Source: Pseudomonadota bacterium
GTDB lineage: Bacteria; Pseudomonadota; Gammaproteobacteria; Burkholderiales; Sulfuriferulaceae
Reading direction: 5' to 3'
Length of the DNA: 64,000 nucleotides
Assembly: GCA_021801025.1 (NCBI GenBank)
Contig: JAJYYK010000012.1
Location: 1 to 64,000, forward strand
The notes under the pieces were generated by a model. That model saw nothing but the letters and a program-made list of their open reading frames with translations, ran no database searches and was not told the origin of the DNA. The position numbers and the translations under genes are program-made. Shown here one piece after another: positions 8,409 to 15,851 of this stretch (position 1 is the stretch's first letter; each line of letters starts with the position of its first letter).

Positions 8409-9215
8409 ATGCAATTCGATATCCAGCAATATCTCATCAAGCAAGAGCCTTATTATTTGCCACAGCACAATGAAGTGGCGTTGTACACCGCTGCCTACGC
8501 AGCGCGTTTGCCGGTAATGGTGAAAGGTCCGACAGGATGCGGCAAATCCCGTTTTATCGAGCACATGGCCTGGCGTTTGAACAAGCCGCTGATTACTGTG
8601 GCGTGTAATGAAGACATGACCGCATCGGATTTGATCGGGCGCTATTTGCTCGATGCCAATGGCACGCGCTGGATAGACGGACCCTTGACCCTGGCTGCAC
8701 GCCACGGCGCCATCTGCTATCTGGATGAAATCGTGGAGGCGCGTCAGGATACCACGGTGGTCATCCACCCATTGACCGATCACCGCCGTACCTTGCCGCT
8801 GGATAAAAAGGGCGAGCTGGTGACTGCGCACCCTGATTTCCAGTTGGTCATTTCCTATAATCCTGGCTATCAAAGCCTGATGAAGGATTTGAAGCAATCA
8901 ACCAAACAGCGCTTTACCGCACTGGAGTTTGATTACCCCTTGGCTTCGGTGGAAGCTTCCATCGTGAGCCGGGAAGCCGAAGTGGACCTCGACGTGGCTG
9001 AGCGTTTGGTGAATGTGGCGCAGGCAGCGCGTGCACTCAAAGGCCATGGCCTGGATGAGGGCATTTCAACCCGTTTGCTGGTGTATGCAGGCACATTAAT
9101 GCGGCATGGCATCGCGGCGCAGGAAGCCTGCCGTATGGCGCTGGTGCGTCCCATCAGCGACGATGCTGACATCTGCGATACCTTGAACCATGCCATTGAC
9201 GCAGTATTCGCATAA
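8409..9215 (+). CDS. cbbQ: RuBisCO activase ATPase CbbQ (MoxR-type AAA+)
   Basis: CbbQ is the hexameric AAA+ motor that, with CbbO, removes inhibitory sugar phosphates from RuBisCO active sites. The 268-residue protein has Walker A GPTGCGKS at residues 40-47 and Walker B ICYLDE (Asp106, Glu107), followed by the MoxR-type arrangement (NPGYQSLMKDL). An upstream in-frame ATG at 8382 lies inside the terminator stem; the ATG at 8409 has GAGGA at good spacing and gives the N-terminus usual for the family. cbbO follows 21 bp later on the same strand, as expected for a CbbQ2-CbbO2 pair serving form II RuBisCO. Confidence 0.95.
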   Translation: MQFDIQQYLIKQEPYYLPQHNEVALYTAAYAARLPVMVKGPTGCGKSRFIEHMAWRLNKPLITVACNEDMTASDLIGRYLLDANGTRWIDGPLTLAARHGAICYLDEIVEARQDTTVVIHPLTDHRRTLPLDKKGELVTAHPDFQLVISYNPGYQSLMKDLKQSTKQRFTALEFDYPLASVEASIVSREAEVDLDVAERLVNVAQAARALKGHGLDEGISTRLLVYAGTLMRHGIAAQEACRMALVRPISDDADICDTLNHAIDAVFA

Positions 9216-9236
9216 CGGATTCAATAAGGTAAAAAA

Positions 9237-11480
9237 ATGACCCTGTCTCCTGTCGCCAGATCGCACCGTTTGGCCTGTGGCTTCCCCAGTGTACAACGCG
9301 TCTTCCCGGATTGTTACGCTTACGCCCTTCAGCATTTAACGGAAGAGGGTATGAGTGTTTACCTGTCTGGTGCGGAGCAGTTGTGCCGCATGGGGCGAGG
9401 GGATGAGCCGGTACTGATTTTTTTGGAGGAAATGCCGACAGTGGCCGGGTTGTTGGGGGAGGGTGTCATTGCGGAAGTAATCACGTTTGTGCAGGCGCTG
9501 ACCCGTACGCCGAATGGCCGTGCAATCGCCCCTTTGTTGCAAAGTCTGGCTGCCGTAGCCCGTGCGCTGGAAAGTCTTGCCCTGCTGCGCGAGTATTTTC
9601 ACCTGGTGTGGCAAACCATGCAGCGCACCAGCCCGCAGGTACACGGTTTGGACAAGATGTATTCCAGCGAATGTCTGGTCGAGTTGCTCACCAGCGTGCC
9701 GCAGCTGATGGGCGTTTTGTCCTTTGCCGGTTTCCGCAATTGGGTGGATTACGGCGTGCGGGCGTACAGTGCCGATCCGGATCGTCAGCGCGCGTATTTT
9801 TTGCTCAACACGTCAGACAGCCGTGCCGTGGTACAACGCGAACGGCATGGCACGCTGTTTGTGGACATCGAACGGCGGCTGGATTTAACCCTGCTGGGCC
9901 TGTGGCAAAGTGAAATGCAGTTTGTGCCGTATTCGCTGGCGTATGACGAAATTCGTAAACCCGTACCGTATTTTGATGCACGGGGCTTGCACTTGCCCGA
10001 AGTGTACGATGACCTGCCGGGGGTGCGCGGCATGGCGCGTTACCGCGCAGTGGTGGCGCATGTCATTGCACACCGGAATTGGACTTCGCCGGTGGTCGCC
10101 GACAACCTGAGCCCATTTCAGCGTATGGCGGTTGAAGTGTTCGAGGATGCGCGCGTGGAACGCCTGGCCATCCGCCGCTACCCCGGACTGCGTCGTTTAT
10201 GGTTGAGCCTGCATCCGCACCCCAATGAACAGGCGTGCCCCGACGGTTATGCTTGCATACGGCATCGTTTGATCATGCTGTCGCGAGCGTTGCTTGATCC
10301 GCTGCATGGGTATCAAGATGTGGCTTTACTGGATTTTGTTACCCGTTTTGAGGCCGAATTGGCGGCGGGAGACGGCAGCACTGAAGCCATGGTGACCCTG
10401 GGTGTGCACTATATCGCGCGAACTCGCGTGGGGGAAGACTTCGGCGCCAAAGTCTGGTTTGCCGACACCGTGGTGGATTACCGTGACGACAACCGCTTGA
10501 TGTGGCGTTTCATTGAGGACGGCGATGAGGAAGAGGAAGCCGGGCAAGCCAGGCCGCAGCAAAAAGCAGAAGAGCTGGGCCAACGTTTGCCGCCGCGCCT
10601 TTACCCCGAATGGGATTACAGCGCGGAACAATTTCGCCCCGACTGGGTGAGTGTGTATGAACACCTGCATCCCTCCGCTGATGCGGCGGTGATTGACCGG
10701 ATTCTGGACAAACATCGATTGCTGGCCAAACAGCTCAAAAAAATCATTGATTTGCTGAAACCGCAAAATAAGGTGCGCGTGCGTTATCAGGAAGAAGGCG
10801 AAGAACTGGATCTGGATGTGGCCATCCGTGCGCTGATTGAACACCGCAGCGGCGCCACGCCCGATCCGCGTGTTAACTTCAGCCATCGCCATGATGGGCG
10901 CAACATCGCGGTCTCCGTGCTGCTGGATTTGTCTGCGTCCCTGGATGAAGTGCCCGAAGGCTGCCAGCAAAGCAAGCTGTCGCTGAGTCAGGAAGCGGTG
11001 AGTTTGCTGGGTTGGGCGATGGCGCAAATGGGGGATAAATTTGCCATTGGCGGATTTCATTCCAACACTCGCCATGATGTGCGCTATTACCACATCAAGG
11101 GCTACAACGAGGACTGGGATACCCCGGTGAAAGCGCGCCTGTCGGCGATGGAAGCGGGTTATTCCACCCGCATGGGTGCAGCCATCCGCCATGCAGGCCA
11201 TTACCTCGCGCACCAGAAGGCGGACAAACGTATTTTACTGATTTTGACCGATGGCGAACCGGCAGACATCGACAGCAAAGACCCGCGCACTCTGATTGAA
11301 GATGCTCGCATGGCCGTGCGCGGACTCAGACAGGATGGCATCCATCCTTACTGCATTACGCTGGATCCGAAAGCCGGTGACTATGTGGGCGATATTTTTG
11401 GTAAACACTATACGGTAATTGACCGCGTGGCGCGCCTGCCCGAACAGTTGACGCGTTTGTTTATGGCGTTGACACGCTAG
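9237..11480 (+). CDS. cbbO: RuBisCO activation protein CbbO (von Willebrand A domain)
   Basis: CbbO is the adaptor that binds the CbbQ ring and recognises RuBisCO. The 747-residue protein has a long helical N-terminal half and a C-terminal von Willebrand A domain whose metal site DLSAS starts at Asp564, followed by LLILTDGEP, the other MIDAS-forming strand. A charged stretch rich in Asp and Glu (about residues 425-440) separates the halves. Spacing to cbbQ is 21 bp with a purine-rich ribosome binding site (AATAAGGTAAAAAA). Nothing suggests truncation. The next 489 bp contain no gene. Confidence 0.94.
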   Translation: MTLSPVARSHRLACGFPSVQRVFPDCYAYALQHLTEEGMSVYLSGAEQLCRMGRGDEPVLIFLEEMPTVAGLLGEGVIAEVITFVQALTRTPNGRAIAPLLQSLAAVARALESLALLREYFHLVWQTMQRTSPQVHGLDKMYSSECLVELLTSVPQLMGVLSFAGFRNWVDYGVRAYSADPDRQRAYFLLNTSDSRAVVQRERHGTLFVDIERRLDLTLLGLWQSEMQFVPYSLAYDEIRKPVPYFDARGLHLPEVYDDLPGVRGMARYRAVVAHVIAHRNWTSPVVADNLSPFQRMAVEVFEDARVERLAIRRYPGLRRLWLSLHPHPNEQACPDGYACIRHRLIMLSRALLDPLHGYQDVALLDFVTRFEAELAAGDGSTEAMVTLGVHYIARTRVGEDFGAKVWFADTVVDYRDDNRLMWRFIEDGDEEEEAGQARPQQKAEELGQRLPPRLYPEWDYSAEQFRPDWVSVYEHLHPSADAAVIDRILDKHRLLAKQLKKIIDLLKPQNKVRVRYQEEGEELDLDVAIRALIEHRSGATPDPRVNFSHRHDGRNIAVSVLLDLSASLDEVPEGCQQSKLSLSQEAVSLLGWAMAQMGDKFAIGGFHSNTRHDVRYYHIKGYNEDWDTPVKARLSAMEAGYSTRMGAAIRHAGHYLAHQKADKRILLILTDGEPADIDSKDPRTLIEDARMAVRGLRQDGIHPYCITLDPKAGDYVGDIFGKHYTVIDRVARLPEQLTRLFMALTR

Positions 11481-11561
11481 AGCTGAGGGTATGCCGTACC
11501 TGCTGATCGTGATCTATCGGCAGGGTTTCGCCGTATCGAGGCGGATATTGCACCTTTCTGC

Positions 11562-11697
11562 GGTCAGGTTTTACCCGGCAAAAGCCTGGCTTACCTGACC
11601 TTCTGCGCAGGTCGGGTTTTAACCCGACAAACCGCTGTATCTTTTGCCACCGTGTCAGGCTGAAGCCTGACCTACCCTGACCTACCCTGACCTACCC
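11562..11697. repeat. REP-like cluster: three inverted repeats plus a 10-bp tandem repeat
   Basis: Three hairpins follow each other: GGTCAGGT/ACCTGACC (11562-11569 with 11593-11600), GTCGGGTT/AACCCGAC (11611-11628, two-base loop) and GTCAGGCT/AGCCTGAC (11654-11671, two-base loop). The unit CTGACCTACC is then repeated three times without change (11667-11696). The arms resemble one another, suggesting one dispersed palindromic family. The cluster lies just after cbbO and may end transcription or be mobilised by a REP-associated transposase elsewhere. The rest of 11481-11857 shows no gene. Confidence 0.7.
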
Positions 11698-11857
11698 GGG
11701 GAGCTGCTTGCTTTGGCACCTTGTCCGGTTGCCATGCTGGTATGGTGCGTGCCGTAAACGCTTCTACGGAATCCGGTTATCGTTTCTCCCGTCTCTTTGA
11801 AAGAAAGCCCCCTTATTCGGTCGTGTTGTAAAAATACAACAAAAAATAGAAAAATAT

Positions 11858-11886
11858 TTGAGTGATTGCATAAACACGCTGATAAT
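11858..11886 (+). promoter_or_regulatory. sigma-70 promoter of the porin gene
   Basis: TTGAGT (11858-11863) and GATAAT (11881-11886) are exactly 17 bp apart, in AT-rich DNA. The predicted start of transcription leaves a leader of about 75 bases before the porin ATG, long enough for small-RNA control as is common for porins, though no site can be named. Confidence 0.7.
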
Positions 11887-11969
11887 TCAGCTACCACTTG
11901 TAGTGGAAGTCAAGTTTCGATGCTGGCGTAACAATGGCTGGCATCATTTACACACATGGAGAATTCAAG

Positions 11970-13259
11970 ATGAACAAAAAACTTATCGCGCTGGCAATTG
12001 CCGGCTTGGTATCAATGCCAGCTTTGGCTGACAGCAGCAATGTCACCCTGTACGGCATGCTGGATGCTGGTGTGGACAATGTGTCTAACGTCGGTGGCTC
12101 AACGGGTACCACAAATTCTACCAATAACGCGGGTCGCGTGTCGGATTATGGTTCTTACTTCGGTTTAAAGGGCAGCGAAAACGTCGGTAGTGGCACAAGC
12201 GCCATCTGGCAAATTGAACAGGGCGTTGCGGTGAACGGTGGTAATAGCACAGGACCTGGCGGTCTCAACGGTGGCGGCACTTATGGTACCTCGCCATTTG
12301 GATCCAATCAGTTCAATAACCAGCGTAATACCTTCGTCGGTTTGTCCAACCAGGACGCAGGCACGGTCTTGGTCGGTATTCACGACACCCCATACAAAAT
12401 GGCTACCGCCAACATGGATCCGTTTGCGGATACCCTGGGTGACTACAACGGTTTGGTGGGTTCTTTCTCGCAAGCTGGTAGCTATGGCAATGGCGTTGGT
12501 GCATTTGGTGGCGCTGGTGCCAGCGACTATTTTGATCTGCGTCCCTCACAAGTACTGGCTTATGTTTCGCCAACCTATGCGGGTGCTACCCTGATTGCGG
12601 CTTACGTATTTGGCGGTGCACAGGCCACGGGTACTGCAGGTCAACAAACGGGCGATGCTCAATCTTATGCATTGGAATACGATGCCAGCAAAACGCTGGA
12701 TATCCCTTTGTATCTGACTGCCTCATATGAACAGCACAACTTTGGCTCTAATGGTACAGGTACGTTAGGTTTCGGTACTGGCAGCCTTACTGGTAACAGT
12801 GTTGTTGGTGGTACCCTTGGTGCTGGTTTTGGACTTGGTGGTAGACAAAATAGCGCATGGAAATTAGGTGCTTCCTACACACTGATGGGCGCAACCCTGT
12901 CGGCTTTGTATGAAGATTCCACCGATAATTTCAACAACGGTTCCAACGTGTTTGGTCACAGTACTTGGTATGGTTCGGTCAAGTACCCAATTGGTGCGTT
13001 TGATATTGCTTTGGCTTTTGCAAGTTCCGGTAATGATAACACCAGCACCACAGTGTCTACTGGCGCTACCCAAACCACCATTGGCGGCGATTACAATTTC
13101 AGCAAAAACACCCAAGTGTATGTCTTGTACACCAGCATTAACAACGATGCAGGCGCAATGTACAACTTTGCAGATACTACCGCACCGGTGGCGTTTGCTT
13201 CGGCTGTGGGTGGCGCAACCATCAACGCTTACTCGTTGGGTCTCAAGCACAGCTTCTAA
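11970..13259 (+). CDS. outer-membrane general porin (betaproteobacterial Gram-negative porin family)
   Basis: The 429-residue product has a typical signal peptide (MNKKLIALAIAGLVSMPALA) and mature N-terminus SSNVTLYGMLDAG, the start of OmpC/Porin_4 type barrels. Gly- and Asn-rich loops alternate with short amphipathic strands, and the chain ends in Phe (LKHSF), the signal recognised by the BAM complex. It should form a trimeric 16-strand channel for small solutes. GGAG before the ATG at 11970 supports this start over an in-frame start at 11934. It is a single-gene transcript with its own promoter and terminator. Substrate preference cannot be read from sequence. Confidence 0.93.
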   Translation: MNKKLIALAIAGLVSMPALADSSNVTLYGMLDAGVDNVSNVGGSTGTTNSTNNAGRVSDYGSYFGLKGSENVGSGTSAIWQIEQGVAVNGGNSTGPGGLNGGGTYGTSPFGSNQFNNQRNTFVGLSNQDAGTVLVGIHDTPYKMATANMDPFADTLGDYNGLVGSFSQAGSYGNGVGAFGGAGASDYFDLRPSQVLAYVSPTYAGATLIAAYVFGGAQATGTAGQQTGDAQSYALEYDASKTLDIPLYLTASYEQHNFGSNGTGTLGFGTGSLTGNSVVGGTLGAGFGLGGRQNSAWKLGASYTLMGATLSALYEDSTDNFNNGSNVFGHSTWYGSVKYPIGAFDIALAFASSGNDNTSTTVSTGATQTTIGGDYNFSKNTQVYVLYTSINNDAGAMYNFADTTAPVAFASAVGGATINAYSLGLKHSF

Positions 13260-13298
13260 TTCTTTCGGTTTAGGCCGAGCGATTTAAAAGTGCAGTAA

Positions 13299-13337
13299 AC
13301 AGAACAGGCGACTTCGGTTGCCTGTTCTGTTTTTTTA
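13299..13337 (+). terminator. intrinsic terminator of the porin gene
   Basis: ACAGAACAGGC (13299-13309) pairs perfectly with GCCTGTTCTGT (13320-13330) around a 10-base loop containing TTCGG, followed by a run of T to 13336. This is a strong Rho-independent terminator 40 bp after the porin stop. Confidence 0.93.
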
Positions 13338-13355
13338 TGCAGAAAACCGGAGAAA

Positions 13356-13386
13356 GGGGTCAGTTCTAACATTGCAACATTTATTT
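13356..13386 (+). repeat. 31-bp dispersed repeat, left copy
   Basis: The repeat begins GGGGTCAGTTCTAACATT and ends in ACATTTATTT. It matches 14065-14095 at 29 of 31 positions in the same orientation. The two copies bracket the toxin-antitoxin pair. The opening GGGGTCAG resembles ends of small elements linked with REP-associated transposases; that link is from general knowledge and no transposase is present here. Confidence 0.75.
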
Positions 13387-13409
13387 AAAAGGCGCAAAGA
13401 TAAAACTGT

Positions 13410-13439
13410 TTGAAATCTGATTTAAGTTGGATTATAATC
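13410..13439 (+). promoter_or_regulatory. promoter and palindromic operator of the Phd/RelE-type module
   Basis: TTGAAA (13410-13415) and TATAAT (13433-13438) are 17 bp apart, close to consensus. The -10 box lies inside the perfect palindrome GATTATAATC (13430-13439), so antitoxin binding there would block the promoter, the usual autoregulation of such modules. Operator function is inferred. Confidence 0.7.
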
Positions 13440-13466
13440 AAATTTAATTTTACAGGAGGCGTCGCT

Positions 13467-13751
13467 ATGCTACTTGATCGTGCTGACCAAGCCATTTCAT
13501 CTACCGAACTTCAAAAAAATACCCGTGTACTGCTGGATCGAATCGCTGACGGCAGGCAAGACCGCTATGTCGTGATTCGTGATAACAAGCCTGCGGTCGT
13601 CATGTTGGCGACTGGTTATTACGAAGCGCTTATGGATGAGTTGGATGACCTGCGTATTGAGGCTGTGGCACGTGAGCGTTTATCTTCGATAGAACAAGTT
13701 AAATTAGTGTCACATGCTGATATGCTGGATCGTATTGGAAACTGTAACTGA
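13467..13751 (+). CDS. Phd/YefM-family antitoxin
   Basis: The 94-residue protein has the Phd/YefM N-terminal DNA-binding pattern: an initial SSTELQKNTRVLLDRI helix pair, then YVVIRDNKPAVVML, and a helical C-terminal part that would wrap the toxin. It should neutralise the downstream toxin and repress the shared promoter. AGGAGG (13454-13459) sets the start at 13467; the longer frame from a TTG at 13410 starts within the -35 box and is rejected. The stop overlaps the toxin start (TGATG). Confidence 0.9.
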   Translation: MLLDRADQAISSTELQKNTRVLLDRIADGRQDRYVVIRDNKPAVVMLATGYYEALMDELDDLRIEAVARERLSSIEQVKLVSHADMLDRIGNCN

Positions 13752-14041
13752 TGGCGTGGATCATTAACTATCATCCTGAGGTTGAGCGAGATTTAATTGC
13801 TATTGGTCGAGTAGACGCCAGAACGATTCTAAAAGTGATTGAAGTGCGTATTGCACAAGGCGAACCGGATAAATTGGGGAAATCGCTTGCGGGTCAGCTT
13901 TCGGGGTGCAGGCGAATCCGTACTGGACAAACAAGAATTGTTTATCGTGTCAATGACAACCGGATTGAAGTATTGATCATTGCAGTTGGAATGCGCCGTA
14001 ATAATGAAATTTACACTACGGCATCCGGAAGAGTTGATTAA
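13751..14041 (+). CDS. RelE/ParE-family toxin
   Basis: This 96-residue basic protein has the RelE/ParE fold pattern: YHPEVERDLIAI in the first helix, LSGCRRIRTGQTRIVYRV on the central strands and the C-terminal VGMRRNNEIY. The combination RRIRTG..RIVYRV matches the mRNA-interferase RelE/StbE branch more than gyrase-poisoning ParE, but the two are hard to separate by eye. It is translationally coupled to the antitoxin by a one-base overlap. The module lies between two 31-bp repeats and so looks acquired. Confidence 0.88.
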   Translation: MAWIINYHPEVERDLIAIGRVDARTILKVIEVRIAQGEPDKLGKSLAGQLSGCRRIRTGQTRIVYRVNDNRIEVLIIAVGMRRNNEIYTTASGRVD

Positions 14042-14064
14042 CATATAGTGAGCGAAAGGAGGTG

Positions 14065-14095
14065 GGGGTCAGTTCTAACATTACGACATTTATTT
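14065..14095 (+). repeat. 31-bp dispersed repeat, right copy
   Basis: It differs from the copy at 13356-13386 at only two positions in the middle. Together they delimit a 678-bp segment containing the toxin-antitoxin operon and its promoter. The VapC remnant begins directly after this copy. Confidence 0.75.
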
Positions 14096-14143
14096 GGGAG
14101 CAGCAATCGTGAGGAGAATGTTTGTTCGTATAAAAAAGTTGGA

Positions 14144-14353
14144 ATGTTGATGCAGATTGCGCCACTGACAGAAACCGTTGGTGAACATTACGGACAGATT
14201 CGTGCGTCGTTGCAGCGCATTGGACAGCCAATAGGTAATAATGATCTATGGCTCGCAGCGCATGCCCGTGCTGAAGCCTGGATTCTCGTGACCAATAATG
14301 AGCGTGAGTTTGTGCAGGTGGACGGATTGCAGGTTGAAAACTGGTGCCAATGA
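14144..14353 (+). pseudogene. VapC-type PIN-domain toxin, N-terminal part lost
   Basis: The ~69 residues visible correspond to the C-terminal half of a VapC ribonuclease: HYGQIRASLQRIGQPIGNNDL, then LAAHARAEAWILVTNNEREF and a GLQVENW end. The acidic residues in NDLWLAAHA and TNNEREF, normally part of the active site, are kept. The N-terminal strand with the first catalytic Asp (usually LLDTN), and the VapB antitoxin, are missing. The frame is open from 14048, but that upstream part is the 31-bp repeat and non-homologous sequence. It is most likely an inactive remnant cut by the repeat insertion. No gene is seen from 14354 to 14616. Confidence 0.8.
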
Positions 14354-14616
14354 CAGCCAGATTACAGTTTAATCATTACAACACGGTATTGGATAGAATC
14401 GATTACTATAGCGGATTCAAACTCAAACAGCCCTGACATCGGGGTTGGAACAGCTTGTTGATGAATCAAGCGTACATTGCTTGCCTGTTGGCAACGAAAT
14501 TTTTATCTCACAGAGGCGACTGGCTGGATGTGTTTCAACATCGTATTCCACATTCCCGGTATCCAGGCAAACACCCATTATCGGCAAATCAGTACTGCCA
14601 ACATCAGGGCCCTTTC

Positions 14617-15225
14617 ATGAATGACAAAATTCGCAGTTTACTTGCACAAATACAGAGCTTGGATGAAGAATTGCGAACTGCGCTGCACGAGCAGGAAACG
14701 CACTTGCTTTTTGAGATCAAGGGCAAACATGTCGTATTCGAACAGGCTGTTGTACAAGCGCACCGCAAGCTTAAACGGGGGTTTGTCCGGTGGGTGGTCA
14801 CTGACCGTCCGCAAAATCTGATTACCGGGCCGATTATTTACAGTATGATCATTCCCCTGATCATGACGGACATATTGATCAGTTTATATCAATGGATCTG
14901 TTTTCCAATTTATCAAATTGCCAGAGTGCGCCGCGCTGATTTTGTGGTGTTCGACCGCCGCCATCTGCAATATCTCAATGGCATCGAAAAATTCCACTGC
15001 ACCTATTGCGAATATGCAAACGGAGTCATCGCTTACATTCAGGAAGTGATTGCCAAAACCGAGCAATATTTTTGTCCGATCAAGCATGCGCGGAAAGTGC
15101 TCGGTACACACACTCGTTACGCGTACTTTCTGGATTATGGCGACGCCGACGATTATGAAGCAAAGCTTGAAAAATACCGCACTGCCCTCGGCAAAGCGGA
15201 CAACATCGGGCGACCTGATGACTGA
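14617..15225 (+). CDS. unrecognised membrane-associated protein with paired cysteines
   Basis: I do not recognise this 202-residue protein with confidence. It starts with a charged helical region (about residues 1-55) and has a hydrophobic segment (about 63-100, ITGPIIYSMIIPLIMTDILI) long enough for one or two membrane helices. A soluble part follows with FHCTYCEYANG and YFCPIKHARK, then YFLDYGD near the end. The three cysteines and nearby His could bind a metal. The ATG at 14617 is chosen because the upstream frame (from 14455) has no protein-like pattern; the ribosome binding site is weak (AGGG). It lies between the VapC remnant and the third repeat copy. Confidence 0.55.
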   Translation: MNDKIRSLLAQIQSLDEELRTALHEQETHLLFEIKGKHVVFEQAVVQAHRKLKRGFVRWVVTDRPQNLITGPIIYSMIIPLIMTDILISLYQWICFPIYQIARVRRADFVVFDRRHLQYLNGIEKFHCTYCEYANGVIAYIQEVIAKTEQYFCPIKHARKVLGTHTRYAYFLDYGDADDYEAKLEKYRTALGKADNIGRPDD

Positions 15226-15270
15226 GCATGCAGGTCAGTAGCCGATCTGATTTTGGTGAGTAACAGGGAC

Positions 15271-15296
15271 GGGACAGTTTTCATCCTTCAACATTT
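15271..15296 (+). repeat. degenerate third copy of the dispersed repeat
   Basis: The 26 bases starting GGGACAGTTTTCATCC and ending CAACATTT match the core of the 31-bp repeat at about 19 of 26 positions. It is preceded by AACAGGGAC. The similarity is weaker than between the other two copies, so a common origin is likely but not certain. Confidence 0.4.
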
Positions 15297-15373
15297 GGCG
15301 GTATGTTCGGTTTTTGCGTTCCAATATTTACTTCTGTTTGTTTATCAAGTTACAAAATCCAACCTCCAGTTTT

Positions 15374-15404
15374 TTGACTTGCAGGTGTCGGTTTTGGCTA
15401 TAAT
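15374..15404 (+). promoter_or_regulatory. likely promoter of the DMT gene and the Wadjet operon
   Basis: TTGACT (15374-15379) and a perfect TATAAT (15399-15404) are 19 bp apart, a little wider than ideal. It is the only good promoter seen between the unrecognised membrane gene and the DMT gene, and no terminator separates the DMT gene from jetA. Confidence 0.55.
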
Positions 15405-15414
15405 GGCGGGATGT

Positions 15415-15438
15415 TGCCTCATGCAACGGCATGAGGCA
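15415..15438 (+). ncRNA. perfect 10-bp stem-loop at the 5' end of the DMT/jetA leader
   Basis: TGCCTCATGC (15415-15424) pairs without mismatch with GCATGAGGCA (15429-15438) around an AACG loop. It begins only about ten bases after the predicted -10 box, so it would sit at the very 5' end of the mRNA. No T run follows, so it is not a simple terminator; a stabilising or regulatory RNA element is inferred. Confidence 0.45.
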
Positions 15439-15493
15439 CTCCAGTTATCGGGCGCGCAAGCGTATTTTCAATCCATTTCACAACCCTTCTTCA

Positions 15494-15829
15494 ATGAAAA
15501 CCATATTGCTGTTGTTTTGCTCCAATGTATTCATGACCTTTGCCTGGTATGGACATCTCAAACACTTGCAAAAATCGCCGTTGTGGATGGTCATTTTGAT
15601 CAGTTGGGGCATTGCTTTTTTTGAATACGCGCTGCAAGTCCCTGCCAATCGTCTCGGTTATGGCATTTTTACTTTGGGGCAACTCAAGGTTATCCAGGAA
15701 ATCATCACCATGTGTGTGTTTGCGGGCTTTTCCGTGTGGTACATGCAAAAACCGCTCAGCTGGAATTACCTTTATGCGGCCATTTGCCTGCTTGGTGCCG
15801 CGTGGTTTATATTCCGCGATCATCATTGA
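15494..15829 (+). CDS. DMT-family membrane protein (DUF486)
   Basis: This 111-residue protein has four hydrophobic segments and the DUF486 pattern from its first residues (MKTILLLFCSNVFMTFAWYGH), with FFEYALQVPANRLGY in the middle and CLLGAAWFIF at the end. The family resembles a half-size drug/metabolite transporter; its substrate is unknown. The start at 15494 matches the family N-terminus, while the open frame from 15431 adds a basic non-homologous leader. It lies 22 bp upstream of jetA on the same strand and may share its transcript, but a defence role is not implied. Confidence 0.85.
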   Translation: MKTILLLFCSNVFMTFAWYGHLKHLQKSPLWMVILISWGIAFFEYALQVPANRLGYGIFTLGQLKVIQEIITMCVFAGFSVWYMQKPLSWNYLYAAICLLGAAWFIFRDHH

Positions 15830-15851
15830 TGAGGTTGGCAAGCAAATTGTC

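Noticed and set aside
10326-11213. 295-codon minus-strand frame
   Set aside because: It lies wholly inside cbbO, is His- and Gln-rich as mirror frames often are, and cbbO is clearly coding.
11667-11696. three tandem 10-bp units as a possible CRISPR or iteron array
   Set aside because: There are no spacers, the units are too short and only three, and no cas or rep gene is near; it reads as the tail of a REP-like cluster.
11682-11897. 71-codon minus-strand frame before the porin
   Set aside because: It crosses the porin promoter and the repeat cluster and has no family features.
14455-14616. N-terminal extension of the unrecognised cysteine protein
   Set aside because: The added 54 residues look unlike protein, and the ATG at 14617 starts a plausible helical N-terminus.
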